DNA of 64,000 nt from NCBI RefSeq assembly GCF_002104515.1, contig NZ_NBOE01000001.1:868001-932000 (forward strand), written 5' to 3'. Origin of the DNA: Colwellia polaris (GTDB taxonomy: Bacteria > Pseudomonadota > Gammaproteobacteria > Enterobacterales > Alteromonadaceae). The position numbers and the translations under genes were made by a program. Within the stretch, counting starts at the first letter, position 1; every line of letters begins with the position of its first letter. Positions 8,712 to 18,087 of this stretch are shown piece by piece. The notes under the pieces were generated by a model. That model worked only from the letters and a program-made list of their open reading frames with translations, was not told where the DNA came from and ran no database searches.

Positions 8712-9954
8712 TTTAGTGCCTGATGGTTGGGAACGATGTGTCATCGGTAAAAAGTTTAAATTTTTAGGTGGCTATGCTTTTAAAAGTTTAGATAGTGTTG
8801 ATAGTGGTACTCGCTGGTTAAAAATAGCAAATGTTGGAATAGGGAAAGTAAAATGGGAAGAACGTAGCTACCTTCCTTCTAACTTTATTGATGAGCACCC
8901 GAACTATGTGTTGAATCAAGGGGATTGTGTAGTTGCATTAACACGCCCAATAATAAGAGGTGAACTAAAGGTAGCTCAAATAAAATCTTATGATTCACCG
9001 TCATTGCTAAATCAAAGAGTGGCAAAAGTTAAGTTTAACAATCAATTGGTTGATAATGACTTTGTATATTCAATGATGAGATATGAAGAAATCTCTCGTG
9101 AAATTGAAATTACTATTTTTGGTACTGATCCACCTAACCTAAGTACTAAGCAGCTTGAAGAGATTAAGGTTAATTTCCCTCCACTTCCCGAACAACAAAA
9201 AATTGCCAAAATCCTAACCTCTGTTGATGAAGTGATTGAAAAAACACAAGCGCAAATCGACAAGTTAAAAGACCTAAAAATAGGCATGATGCAAGAGTTA
9301 CTAACCAACGGCATCGGTCACACTGAATTCAAAGACTCACCCGTTGGCAGAATCCCTGCTGAGTGGAAGGTTAAGGCTGTTGAATCTGTTCTTGCTGAAA
9401 TTATTGATTATCGAGGTAAGGCTCCACCTAAAAGCGAAGTGGGTGTTCCACTAATTACAGCTAAAAATATTCGTAATGGTTTTATTAATCAAGAGCCTAG
9501 AGAGTATATTTTTGAAGAGCAGTTTGATAGCTGGATGGTTAGGGGAATGCCAAAGTACGGGGATGTTTTCATTACAACCGAAGCTCCTTTAGGGAATGTT
9601 GCTAAAGTACCTAATTATAAATTTGCGATTGGACAAAGAGTTTTAACTTTAAGACCTAATGAATTAATTTGTACTGAATTTCTATTGTTTATACTGCAAG
9701 GTGAAAAGTTTAAAAAAGAACTAGACCTTCAATCCACTGGCTCAACGGTTGCAGGAATAAAACAAAGTACATTTAGGAAAGTATTACTTCCAGTACCTCC
9801 TATTGATGAGCAAATAAAAATATCAGAAAACCTAAATTCAATAGTTAGCCGCATTGATGCGACTCAAAACAAATTACAGCATTTTAAGTCTTTAAAAAAA
9901 GCACTCATGCAAGACCTACTCACAGGTAAAGTACGAGTCAAAGTTGATAGATAA
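8704..9954 (+). CDS. hsdS: Type I restriction-modification specificity subunit (HsdS)
   Basis: The DNA recognition subunit. It has the classic two-repeat layout: target recognition domain 1 (about residues 1-155), a conserved helical spacer beginning [13 protein letters not shown] (159-171) and ending LLTNG, target recognition domain 2 (about 205-360), and a second conserved helix beginning [13 protein letters not shown] and ending DLLTGK. Each recognition domain reads half of a split target. The target sequence cannot be read from the protein alone. The gene overlaps hsdM by 8 bases. The 416-residue length is normal and both halves are complete, so no phase-variable truncation is evident. 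Confidence 0.95.
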   Translation: MSNLVPDGWERCVIGKKFKFLGGYAFKSLDSVDSGTRWLKIANVGIGKVKWEERSYLPSNFIDEHPNYVLNQGDCVVALTRPIIRGELKVAQIKSYDSPSLLNQRVAKVKFNNQLVDNDFVYSMMRYEEISREIEITIFGTDPPNLSTKQLEEIKVNFPPLPEQQKIAKILTSVDEVIEKTQAQIDKLKDLKIGMMQELLTNGIGHTEFKDSPVGRIPAEWKVKAVESVLAEIIDYRGKAPPKSEVGVPLITAKNIRNGFINQEPREYIFEEQFDSWMVRGMPKYGDVFITTEAPLGNVAKVPNYKFAIGQRVLTLRPNELICTEFLLFILQGEKFKKELDLQSTGSTVAGIKQSTFRKVLLPVPPIDEQIKISENLNSIVSRIDATQNKLQHFKSLKKALMQDLLTGKVRVKVDR

Positions 9955-9972
9955 CTAATCAAGGAAGAATCA

Positions 9973-11013
9973 TTGAGTAAAATTCATTATTTTCAGCGTT
10001 ATTCACAAAAAGAAAATGTTGTTACCAACAACACGCTATTGTTGTTTTCACGGTTATATAACGATAGTCCGTCACGCTTTGAAGACTTCATTAATTCGTT
10101 ATTAACTAATGAAAACAACAGAGTAAATTTAGAAATCGGTTTACGTTTTCGCCAACAAGAAGGTAACAAATCAGGCTCCAGTATTCCTGATGGTTCCATC
10201 ATTCAAAAAGGCATGAAAGTGCTGGTTGAAACTAAGCTTTATGACAATAACGACAGCAACCAGTTATTACGTCACCTTGACGGTTTTGATAACGAAGATA
10301 CGCAAGTATTATTACTGGTTAATGCGACTGAAACCAAGCAAAAATTTAATGTGAAAGTGCATAAATTAGTTGATGAATTTAACGAAACCAATAATAAACG
10401 AGTCGAATTTTGTTCGGTGACTTTCAAAGAAGTGATTGATGCACTTGATAATGTGTTATTTGAATATGACGTTGAATTTAACGAAATGCTCGATGATTAC
10501 CGTGAATTTTGCGAAGGGCAAGATTTACTACCTCGCCATCAATTTATGATGCGAGCTATCACCTCTAGCGGTTCATTTACGCAGAACATGAAACATAACA
10601 TCTACTATGATGCCAAAAATCGTGGTTATGCTGCTCATCAATACCTAGGACTTTATAATGACAAGTCTGTTCGAGCAGTAGGCAGGTTAAAAAAAGTTGT
10701 GTTGGCAAATGCCGATATGAAGAAAAGAAAGTTTACTAAAGTTGAAAGCAAACAAGGTGAACCAGCTACAGAGCAAGAAAAAGAGCAAATCCTCTCTATT
10801 ATGGATGAAGCTTATGTAGAAAATGGTTGGAATGTTTTTAATGACCACCAGTTTTTTATTGTTGACGAATTTATACCAACAGACTTTAACAAAATCACTA
10901 AATACCCAATCCAACGGACTAAGTTTTTTGATTTAGGTAGCGAACTTGGATTAGAAGAATTGCCGAGCTGCGTTGAAATAGCTGAGTTGCTGAAAGAAAA
11001 GACATGGGAGTAA
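9973..11013 (+). CDS. PD-(D/E)XK nuclease-family protein inside the hsd operon
   Basis: A 346-residue protein starting at TTG, with GGAAGA about 6 bases upstream. The N-terminal third has the PD-(D/E)XK pattern: SSIPDGSI (D73) followed 13 residues later by VLVETKLY (E86, K88), plus an acidic helix with FEDF near residue 37. The rest shows no motif I know. It lies between hsdS and hsdR with 18- and 4-base gaps, so it is co-expressed with the R-M enzyme. Possible roles are a second nuclease acting on DNA the R-M enzyme misses, or a control factor. The nuclease fold is well supported; activity and target are not. Confidence 0.75.
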   Translation: MSKIHYFQRYSQKENVVTNNTLLLFSRLYNDSPSRFEDFINSLLTNENNRVNLEIGLRFRQQEGNKSGSSIPDGSIIQKGMKVLVETKLYDNNDSNQLLRHLDGFDNEDTQVLLLVNATETKQKFNVKVHKLVDEFNETNNKRVEFCSVTFKEVIDALDNVLFEYDVEFNEMLDDYREFCEGQDLLPRHQFMMRAITSSGSFTQNMKHNIYYDAKNRGYAAHQYLGLYNDKSVRAVGRLKKVVLANADMKKRKFTKVESKQGEPATEQEKEQILSIMDEAYVENGWNVFNDHQFFIVDEFIPTDFNKITKYPIQRTKFFDLGSELGLEELPSCVEIAELLKEKTWE

Positions 11014-11017
11014 TTGA

Positions 11018-11344
11018 ATGAATAAAAATATCACATGCGAAGTAGCGACACTGCTAGGTAAGAGCCGAGATGATGTTACGGAAACTGTAGAGCTTTTCAT
11101 GGAACTATTGCATAAAAAAGCCTACGAATATAAAGGATTGAATGGTGATTATATTGGTGAAGAACTTCATTACGATATGTCGGATAAAGCCTTTTATCAT
11201 TTTCTAGGTTTTCTGAATGACTTTGATAATAAATATAATTGGGAACAATCAGCTTCAGAATACATAGCACGACTAAGCTCTAGGGAAACTTGGCAACCAT
11301 TCTCAGAGCAAATGCAGCAGTGGAATAAGCCAATTAAGGATTAG
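11018..11344 (+). CDS. Small orphan protein between the nuclease and hsdR (108 aa)
   Basis: Not recognised. It is a 108-residue acidic protein rich in aromatic residues (segments EYKGLNGDYIGEELHYD, FYHFLGFLNDFD, TWQPFSEQ), with no membrane segment and no metal-binding cluster. It starts 4 bases after the nuclease stop and ends one base before the hsdR start, so it is part of the operon. Its acidity and size would suit an inhibitor or immunity partner of the upstream nuclease, or an anti-restriction-like modulator of HsdR. This is inference from position and charge. The frame is convincing because of the tight spacing. Confidence 0.65.
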   Translation: MNKNITCEVATLLGKSRDDVTETVELFMELLHKKAYEYKGLNGDYIGEELHYDMSDKAFYHFLGFLNDFDNKYNWEQSASEYIARLSSRETWQPFSEQMQQWNKPIKD

Positions 11345-11345
11345 T

Positions 11346-14300
11346 ATGAATCAGGATGAGTTAAACAAGGTTGAATTGCCAGCAATTGAGCAGCTTAAAG
11401 AGCTAGGTTGGAGATACATTCACGGAGCCTATTTAACGCCAGAGGCTGGCGCACGAGCTTATTTGCGTGATGTAGTGTTGGTCGAACACTTAAATTCCGC
11501 TATTAAGCGCATAAATCCTTGGATCAGTGATGAAAACTTAAAAAAGGTTTCTCGTGAATTAACCCACCCTAATTTTGCTGCTTTAATGGAATATAACCAC
11601 GCTATTTATCAAACTTTAGTTAACTATCAATCAGTAGAGCAAGACCTTGGTAAAGGTCGTAAAGGGCAAACCGTTAAAATTATTGATTTTGATAATTTAG
11701 AAAATAATGAATTTGTTTGTACCAACCAATTTAAAGTTGAAGGGGCTAATCAAAAAATAATCCCTGATATTGTTTGTTTTGTTAATGGCTTGCCACTGGC
11801 AATTATTGAATGTAAATCGCCTTATATCACCAGCCCTATGTCAGAAGGCATCAACCAATTAAGACGCTATGCCAATTTACGTCATCCTCATGATGATGAA
11901 GGTGCAGAAAAGCTATTTTGGTATAATCAATTAATGGTATCTAGCTGTCGTGACCAAGCTAAAGTTGGCACTATTAGCTCAAGCTCACAACATTATGGTG
12001 ATTGGAAAGATGCTTATCCGTATACCGATGATGATTTAGCTGGCGAGGACACAACCGCACAACAACGCCTACTGGCTGGTATGTTCAACAAACAAGGCTT
12101 TTTAGATTTACTACAAAATTTTGTTATTTACGAAACCGTTGATGGCAGATTAATTAAAAAAGTGGCGCGTTATCAGCAATACCGAGCAGTAAACAAAGTT
12201 ATTGAACGCTTAAAAACAGGTGAAACCCGTAAAGATAAGTCAGGTGTTGTTTGGCATACGCAAGGCTCTGGTAAGTCGTTAACTATGGTAATGCTTGCCG
12301 TTAAAATGCGAAGAGACCCTGAACTTCAGCAATACAAACTGGTATTTATTACTGACCGTACCCAACTTGATGAGCAGTTATCTTCAACCTTCCGTGATGC
12401 TCAAGGTGAAACCGTATATAACGCTACATCAGTAGCCAAACTCAGGGAGTTACTTAAAAAAGATTCGTCTGACTTAATTACGGCAATGGTGCAAAAATTC
12501 CAAGATGCTGAAAAAGAAGCCGCTAACGGTGGCTTAGATAAAGCTTTTATCGATTTAAACCCTAGTGAAAAAATCATAGTGCTTGCCGATGAAGCTCACC
12601 GTACTCAATTCGGTGGTTTAGCTATGGTAATTAATGCAGCCTTACCTAACGCACCAAAAATTGGTTTTACAGGAACCCCATTACTTAAAACCCAAAAAAT
12701 GGGACAAGCCTTTGGTGGTTATATTGACCAATATAAAATTAATGAAGCCGTAGAAGATGGTGCAACAGTACCTATTTTGTACGAAGGTAGAGAAGTCATT
12801 ACCGATGTTTCTAGCCAATCACTTGATTCATTATTTGAAGAGTACTTTTCTGATTACACCAAAGAAGAACAGCGTGAAATTAAGAAGAAATATGGCGTTG
12901 AACGTGCGGTGCGTGAAGCACCAGCGCGTATCCGTTGGGTTTGTATAGATTTATTAAAACATTACCGAGAGCATATTCAACCCGATGGTTTTAAAGCCAT
13001 GATAGTTACAGGTAGCCGCCATGCTGCTGCACTATACAAGCAAACACTTGATGAATTAGGTGCGCCACCGTCAGAAGTTATTATTTCGGGCGATCATAAT
13101 GATGAAGCCTATTTAGCTAAGTACACAGATAAAGTTGCTCAGAAAAAGGCGATTGATGATTTTCCTAAACCATTAAGTGAAAACCCAACAGCATTCTTAA
13201 TAGTAAAAGATATGCTGTTAACAGGCTTTGATGCTCCCTTGGCGCAAGTAATGTACATAGACCGCAAACTGCAAGACCACACGCTTATGCAAGCAATTGC
13301 TAGGGTTAACCGTACATACAAAGGTAAAACCTGCGGCTTTGTTGTTGATTACTACGGGCTGTCTCAACACTTAACTGATGCACTAGATATGTTCACTAGT
13401 GAAGATGTCGATGGCACAATTCAATCGCTTAAAGATGAAATACCAAAGCTAAAAGCAACACACACCGTAGCCATGAGCTTTTTCAAAGATGTGCTAGTAA
13501 ATGGTAAACCAAGTACAGATGTTGATGATTATGTGCTGACATTAAAAGATGAAGATATTAGAGCACAGTTTGAAATAGCCTTTAAACGCTTTGCCAAGCA
13601 AATGAATGTGATATTGCCAGATAAAGCGGCATCACCTTTTGTTAAAGATTTAACCTTTCTAGGTAAAGTGCTAAACGCTGCCAGAGTACGTTATCGTGAA
13701 GAGGGGTTAGATTTATCAGGTGTTGGTGAAAAGGTTCGTCAGTTAGTAGATGAACATATTATCAGCACAGGTGTAGACCCTAAAATACCGCCTGTTGATT
13801 TATTAGCTGCTAACTTTAAAGAAAAGCTTAAAGAAGTTAAATCAACCGAATCAAAAGCCTCTGAAGTTGAAAGTGCCATCAAGCACCATATAACTGTTAA
13901 CCTTGAAGAAGACCCTGAATACTATAAATCTCTCAGTTTACGCTTACGAGATATTATTGTTAAAAATGCTGGTAATTGGGAGCGTCAGTTAGAGTTGTTG
14001 CTAGAGATGGTCGATAACATTGAAGGTGAGCATCAACAAGCTGCACAAGATGTTGGCTTATCTGAAACAGAATATGCTTTTTATAACATCCTAACCGCTG
14101 AAGTATCACAAGTTGCCGAAAGTTCTGGTGATTATGTGGTTGACGATAGCGTCATGGAAGAAGTGAAAACCACCACACAAACCTTAGTTAACACATTTGA
14201 TGAGGCTACTGAAATTGTTGATTTCTTTAATAAGCAAGATGAAGTGAAACGCATGAAAAAAGAAATTAAACGCGCAATCATAGACCAATCATTCGGTGAA

Positions 14301-14369
14301 CCTAGCTTAGTTAAAGTAGTGCAAGAGCGTTTTATGGAACTTGGCAAAACTAAATTTAACAAACGTTAG
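11346..14369 (+). CDS. hsdR: Type I restriction enzyme motor/nuclease subunit (HsdR)
   Basis: The subunit that translocates and cuts unmodified DNA. The N-terminal nuclease domain has a PD…ECK site (D141, E155, K157). The superfamily 2 helicase motor follows, with Walker A HTQGSGKS (304-311), the DEAH box (415-418), the GFTGTPL motif, and a C-terminal motor lobe containing QAIARVNRTYKGK. The last 250 residues are helical and would contact the methyltransferase core. At 1007 residues it is full length and uninterrupted. It is separated from hsdS by two accessory genes, an uncommon but known arrangement for type I loci, and followed after 17 bases by a metallopeptidase gene. Confidence 0.97.
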   Translation: MNQDELNKVELPAIEQLKELGWRYIHGAYLTPEAGARAYLRDVVLVEHLNSAIKRINPWISDENLKKVSRELTHPNFAALMEYNHAIYQTLVNYQSVEQDLGKGRKGQTVKIIDFDNLENNEFVCTNQFKVEGANQKIIPDIVCFVNGLPLAIIECKSPYITSPMSEGINQLRRYANLRHPHDDEGAEKLFWYNQLMVSSCRDQAKVGTISSSSQHYGDWKDAYPYTDDDLAGEDTTAQQRLLAGMFNKQGFLDLLQNFVIYETVDGRLIKKVARYQQYRAVNKVIERLKTGETRKDKSGVVWHTQGSGKSLTMVMLAVKMRRDPELQQYKLVFITDRTQLDEQLSSTFRDAQGETVYNATSVAKLRELLKKDSSDLITAMVQKFQDAEKEAANGGLDKAFIDLNPSEKIIVLADEAHRTQFGGLAMVINAALPNAPKIGFTGTPLLKTQKMGQAFGGYIDQYKINEAVEDGATVPILYEGREVITDVSSQSLDSLFEEYFSDYTKEEQREIKKKYGVERAVREAPARIRWVCIDLLKHYREHIQPDGFKAMIVTGSRHAAALYKQTLDELGAPPSEVIISGDHNDEAYLAKYTDKVAQKKAIDDFPKPLSENPTAFLIVKDMLLTGFDAPLAQVMYIDRKLQDHTLMQAIARVNRTYKGKTCGFVVDYYGLSQHLTDALDMFTSEDVDGTIQSLKDEIPKLKATHTVAMSFFKDVLVNGKPSTDVDDYVLTLKDEDIRAQFEIAFKRFAKQMNVILPDKAASPFVKDLTFLGKVLNAARVRYREEGLDLSGVGEKVRQLVDEHIISTGVDPKIPPVDLLAANFKEKLKEVKSTESKASEVESAIKHHITVNLEEDPEYYKSLSLRLRDIIVKNAGNWERQLELLLEMVDNIEGEHQQAAQDVGLSETEYAFYNILTAEVSQVAESSGDYVVDDSVMEEVKTTTQTLVNTFDEATEIVDFFNKQDEVKRMKKEIKRAIIDQSFGEPSLVKVVQERFMELGKTKFNKR

Positions 14370-14386
14370 GTCTGAGTATCATATAA

Positions 14387-15118
14387 ATGTCACCAACAAA
14401 TCAGGTTACATCCAAAGTAAGTGAATACATCGACAGCAATGGCATTGTTGCTGAAGTTAAACGCACCAACCGCACAAAGTCAGCCACGATCACAGTGGAA
14501 GAAGGTAAGGTGTGTGTTGTAGTGCCTCGCCAGTTAGAACATGAGCGAATAACCAAACTGCTCAAAGATAAAAATCGTTGGATTAAAGAAAAAATAGCCC
14601 TACACCGTGATGCTCAACCAACTAGCACTAAACAGTTTGTTTCTGGCGAAAGTTTTTCATATCTTGGTCGTAATTACCGTTTAAAAGTGCATCAAGGTAA
14701 TTACCAACCCATAAAGCTTATCAATGGGCATTTTGCCATTACATTACGTGCTGGCATAGAAAACCCTGACTTAATTCAAGATTCACTCTTTAGTTGGTAT
14801 AAACAACATGCTGAACTCAAATTTAACGAGAAAGCAAAACGCTACAGTAAAATGATGAACGTTAAATTTAAATCTGTTGGTTTAAAGGATTATAAAAGTC
14901 GTTGGGGAAGTTGTAGTGTTGAAGGTGATATAACTTTTAACTGGAAAATTATCATGGCTCCCAATCGTATTGTTGATTATGTGGTTGTTCACGAGCTTTG
15001 CCATTTAATTCACCATGACCACTCACCTAAATTTTGGCGTGAAGTTGAACGAATAATGCCAGATTATGCTGAATGTAAAAATTGGCTGAAGCAGCATGGA
15101 GCAAATTTAGAATTTTAA
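14387..15118 (+). CDS. YgjP/SprT-like zinc metallopeptidase (hsd-associated)
   Basis: A YgjP-like (DUF45, M48-related) metallopeptidase of 243 residues. The zinc site is VVHELCHLIHHDHSPKFW (HELCH), preceded by the family signature YKSRWGSC. It starts 17 bases after hsdR and reads as the last gene of the R-M operon. Members of this family are frequent at type I R-M loci, but their substrate is unclear; proteolytic control of HsdR is one idea. A second, clearly different copy lies at 29775-30503 in a core region, so this one is probably the acquired paralogue. The family call is firm; the role is inferred. Confidence 0.88.
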   Translation: MSPTNQVTSKVSEYIDSNGIVAEVKRTNRTKSATITVEEGKVCVVVPRQLEHERITKLLKDKNRWIKEKIALHRDAQPTSTKQFVSGESFSYLGRNYRLKVHQGNYQPIKLINGHFAITLRAGIENPDLIQDSLFSWYKQHAELKFNEKAKRYSKMMNVKFKSVGLKDYKSRWGSCSVEGDITFNWKIIMAPNRIVDYVVVHELCHLIHHDHSPKFWREVERIMPDYAECKNWLKQHGANLEF

Positions 15119-15333
15119 TTTAGCAGTATAATTTTTCAAATATTCAATCTTTTTAGGTGGATTCTTCACTTTATTTTTTCAGCCTAATTTTCCTCACAAA
15201 AATCATTCTAAAAAAGAAATTTAATGTTTATTTATTAAAACATTAAAAAGTATTTTTTTCATATTTATTCTGCTTGAAGCCCCTCAAGTAAAGGCTTATA
15301 CATAGTCTATGATATTTTTCACGAGGTCAAAAA

Positions 15334-15603
15334 ATGGTTGTTACAAATTTACCTCTTTATTGTGACTATAAAAGACTAACTCGGTTTTTGAGCGCAGAAG
15401 TAAAAAGAGAACTTCAGTTTCATGACATTAAAATAAAAATCATCAGATCTCAATTTTGGGATGCTTGGAATGCTATTCACGACATTTACTTAAAGCTTTG
15501 CTGTGACTCTACAGCTACTAGCTTAGATATAAAACGAATACGTGAACTTAAAACAAAAGTTTATAACCACACTATTACAGTAATCAAATACAAGGGTGAA
15601 TAA
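15334..15603 (+). CDS. Small orphan protein (89 aa)
   Basis: Not recognised. The ATG is preceded by GAGG at 8-9 bases. The product is basic and helical, with no signal peptide or membrane segment. Its stop codon shares a base with the next start (TAATG), so the two small genes are translated together. Nothing visible gives a catalytic role. The upstream 215 bases after the metallopeptidase gene show no clear terminator. The pair could be a toxin-antitoxin-like or regulatory unit between two defence modules, but no motif supports that. Confidence 0.5.
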   Translation: MVVTNLPLYCDYKRLTRFLSAEVKRELQFHDIKIKIIRSQFWDAWNAIHDIYLKLCCDSTATSLDIKRIRELKTKVYNHTITVIKYKGE

Positions 15604-15866
15604 TGCCAAATTTTACGGAAGCTGAAATTGAAATTAGAAATCTCTACATTAGGTTAGAGAGTACATCAGGACAATACGTTACTTCTTTCATGCGTGTTGG
15701 TTCAGTCGGGGATAAATTAGTTAACAGAGATTATTTTGAAGCTTTTTGCAAAATCACAGAAATTTATTGCACGTTGAAAGCTTTAAATGCGCTGGAAGAA
15801 AATGAGCAGGGGCAGCTAGAAGAGTTAAAATCGCTGTTAAAGGTAGAAGCGAAGGGGGTTATATAA
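15603..15866 (+). CDS. Small orphan protein (87 aa), coupled to the previous gene
   Basis: Not recognised. It is an acidic, helix-rich 87-residue protein whose start codon overlaps the stop of the preceding basic protein. Both partners contain a similar central phrase (WDAWNAIHDIYLKL in the first, YFEAFCKITEIYCTL in the second), which hints at related helical folds or a heterodimer. A basic plus acidic coupled pair is compatible with a toxin-antitoxin arrangement, though neither resembles a family I know. About 110 AT-rich bases separate it from the helicase gene. Confidence 0.5.
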   Translation: MPNFTEAEIEIRNLYIRLESTSGQYVTSFMRVGSVGDKLVNRDYFEAFCKITEIYCTLKALNALEENEQGQLEELKSLLKVEAKGVI

Positions 15867-15977
15867 TTTATTTATAAAATACGACACTATTGATATTAGG
15901 TATTCTTTTGCTCGTTTATATAAGGGTATAATGAGTTAATTGTTTTAATTAACAAATTATTATATAGGCTAGGGAAT

Positions 15978-18086
15978 ATGATTACTTTTTTGGGTACGCC
16001 AGCAATTGATCAAGTTATAGGAAATCAACTTGATCAAATATTTAGTCAAGATGTAGATTTGACAGGTCACTTTTATCGCGGCTTTCCCATCATATCCTCT
16101 AGTGAAGGCGGTATAAAGTTAGATGCGCTTTTATGTACGCAAGAAAGTGGTGTCAGTATTATTCACTTTAACAATGAGCGTATTGTTTCGGAAGACTATA
16201 TTGAACATGTCGATGAAGTACACCTTAAAATATGTGCTCGCTTAACTGAGTTGAAAGAATTAACTAAAAACAGAAAGTTAGTAGTACCTGTTAATTCGAT
16301 TACCTTTGCTCCACTTGTTCCCGTTGGGTTTGATGAAGAGGCTTGTGAAGCAATTCAGGTATGTAGAACACCAGAAGAAGTTTTACTTAAAGTTAAAAGT
16401 GAAACACTTACCCAACCTGAATTGTTAAAGCCTACTCTTTCTAGATTACAGTCGCTATCAAGCCTTAAGAAAACAAAAAAACGTTCATACATCACTAAAG
16501 CTGACTCAAAAGGGGCTGTTCTCAAAAAATTAGAGAATGAACTGGCAACACTTGATGTTAGTCAAACAAGAGCTGTATTAGAGAATGTTGATGGTGTTCA
16601 GCGTATACGAGGATTGGCTGGCTCTGGTAAAACTGTAGTGTTAGCAAGAAAGGTCGCCCATATACATTCACAGAATCCAAATTGGAAAATTGCTGTTACT
16701 TTTAATAGCAGGTCATTGAAAACTCAGTTTAAAAGACTAATAACTCAGTTTTATGAAGATGCAACTGGTGATTTACCTGATTGGGATATGATTAATATTA
16801 TACATGCATGGGGAAGTCCTAGTAATACAGGCATGTATTATGAGGCTTGTTGTGCAAATAATGTTAAATATTATGATTATTCAGCAGCTAAAAGCCTTAC
16901 CTCTGTTTATGGACAAGAATTTGAAGCAGTATGTGATTTGTTTTTAAAGCAAGTTACTGATATTAAGCATATATATGATTTGATTTTAATAGATGAGGCG
17001 CAAGACTTTTCAAGCTCATTTTTAAAAATGTGTTATTTGATGCTCAATGAACCTAAAAAATTAATCTATGCGTATGATGAGTTACAAAACTTAGGGGATA
17101 GTGGAATGTTATCACCTGACGAAATATGGGGGCTTGACGAGAACGGAGAACCTATTGTTAGTTTTGATAAGTCAGCACAGGATATTATTTTAGATATTTG
17201 TTATCGAAATCCAGGTAGCATTTTGACGGCTGCACATGCCTTGGGGTTTGGAATATACCATGAACCTATGATTCAAATGTTTGATTATCCTGATTTGTGG
17301 GGCGAAATTGGATATAAGGTTATTGAAGGTGAGTTAAATGAAAATGCTCACGTGAGGTTGTCGAGAAGCTCCCACTCCAGCCCTGCTTTGTTGAAGGCTC
17401 ACAATACCCCCGAAGATATTTTGCAGGTGAATAAATTCAATTCATTGCCTGAACAGGCAGAATGGATTGCAGCACAAATTGATAAAAATATTAAAGAAGA
17501 TGAAATTCTAGCTGGCGATATATTAGTAATTCACCCTAATGCTATGAGATTAAGAAATGAGGTTGGATACTTAAGAAATTTATTACATGAACGTGGAATT
17601 GGTACTTCTATTGCTGGAGTAACAGCCTCACCAGATGAGTTCTTTTCAGATAATAGTATAACGTTTACCTCAATTTACCGTGCTAAAGGTAATGAAGCTG
17701 CAATGGTTTATATTATGCACGCTGAATATTGTAACGCTGAATATGAGCTATCAAAGAAAAGAAACATTCTTTTTACTGCAATGACTAGAACTAAAGCTTG
17801 GTTGAGGATTTGTGGGGTAGGTCAATTATTTGATGGAATAGTTCAAGAATATAATAAGGTAGTAGAAAAAGGCTTTTCATTAGAGTTTAGATATCCAACT
17901 GAAGCTGAACGATTAAAAATGAAAGTTGTTAATCGTGATATGACAAAATCTGAAAAAAGGCGTGTAAATGCTGCTAAACGTAGTGCTGAAAACTTATCTA
18001 ATTTACTAGATGGAGAAGTTAATTTAGAGGATATCCCTGATGACCTGCGAAAAGCTTTGTTAGCTAAATTATCACAAGGGCAGTGA
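15978..18086 (+). CDS. Superfamily 1 helicase (COG3972-like) of a two-gene module
   Basis: A 702-residue UvrD-like superfamily 1 helicase. Walker A is GLAGSGKT (212-219), Walker B LILIDEAQDF (335-344, DEAQD at 339-343), a late helicase motif YRAKGNEA (567-574), and motif VI TAMTRTKAW (600-608). The N-terminal 190 residues resemble a NERD-type nuclease region (GGIKLDALLC, then VSIIHFNN), but the expected E-x-K is replaced, so it may be inactive. The C-terminal 60 residues are charged. A DUF2290 gene follows one base after the stop. I infer a mobile-DNA defence role from the company it keeps; no specific known system is matched with certainty. Confidence 0.85.
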   Translation: MITFLGTPAIDQVIGNQLDQIFSQDVDLTGHFYRGFPIISSSEGGIKLDALLCTQESGVSIIHFNNERIVSEDYIEHVDEVHLKICARLTELKELTKNRKLVVPVNSITFAPLVPVGFDEEACEAIQVCRTPEEVLLKVKSETLTQPELLKPTLSRLQSLSSLKKTKKRSYITKADSKGAVLKKLENELATLDVSQTRAVLENVDGVQRIRGLAGSGKTVVLARKVAHIHSQNPNWKIAVTFNSRSLKTQFKRLITQFYEDATGDLPDWDMINIIHAWGSPSNTGMYYEACCANNVKYYDYSAAKSLTSVYGQEFEAVCDLFLKQVTDIKHIYDLILIDEAQDFSSSFLKMCYLMLNEPKKLIYAYDELQNLGDSGMLSPDEIWGLDENGEPIVSFDKSAQDIILDICYRNPGSILTAAHALGFGIYHEPMIQMFDYPDLWGEIGYKVIEGELNENAHVRLSRSSHSSPALLKAHNTPEDILQVNKFNSLPEQAEWIAAQIDKNIKEDEILAGDILVIHPNAMRLRNEVGYLRNLLHERGIGTSIAGVTASPDEFFSDNSITFTSIYRAKGNEAAMVYIMHAEYCNAEYELSKKRNILFTAMTRTKAWLRICGVGQLFDGIVQEYNKVVEKGFSLEFRYPTEAERLKMKVVNRDMTKSEKRRVNAAKRSAENLSNLLDGEVNLEDIPDDLRKALLAKLSQGQ

Positions 18087-18087
18087 T

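Noticed and set aside
12757-12948. Short frame inside hsdR
   Set aside because: Lies wholly within the intact hsdR frame and shows no independent signals.
15119-15333. A CRISPR array or tRNA in the AT-rich gaps of the island
   Set aside because: No regularly spaced repeats and no cloverleaf-like sequence in this or the other gaps.
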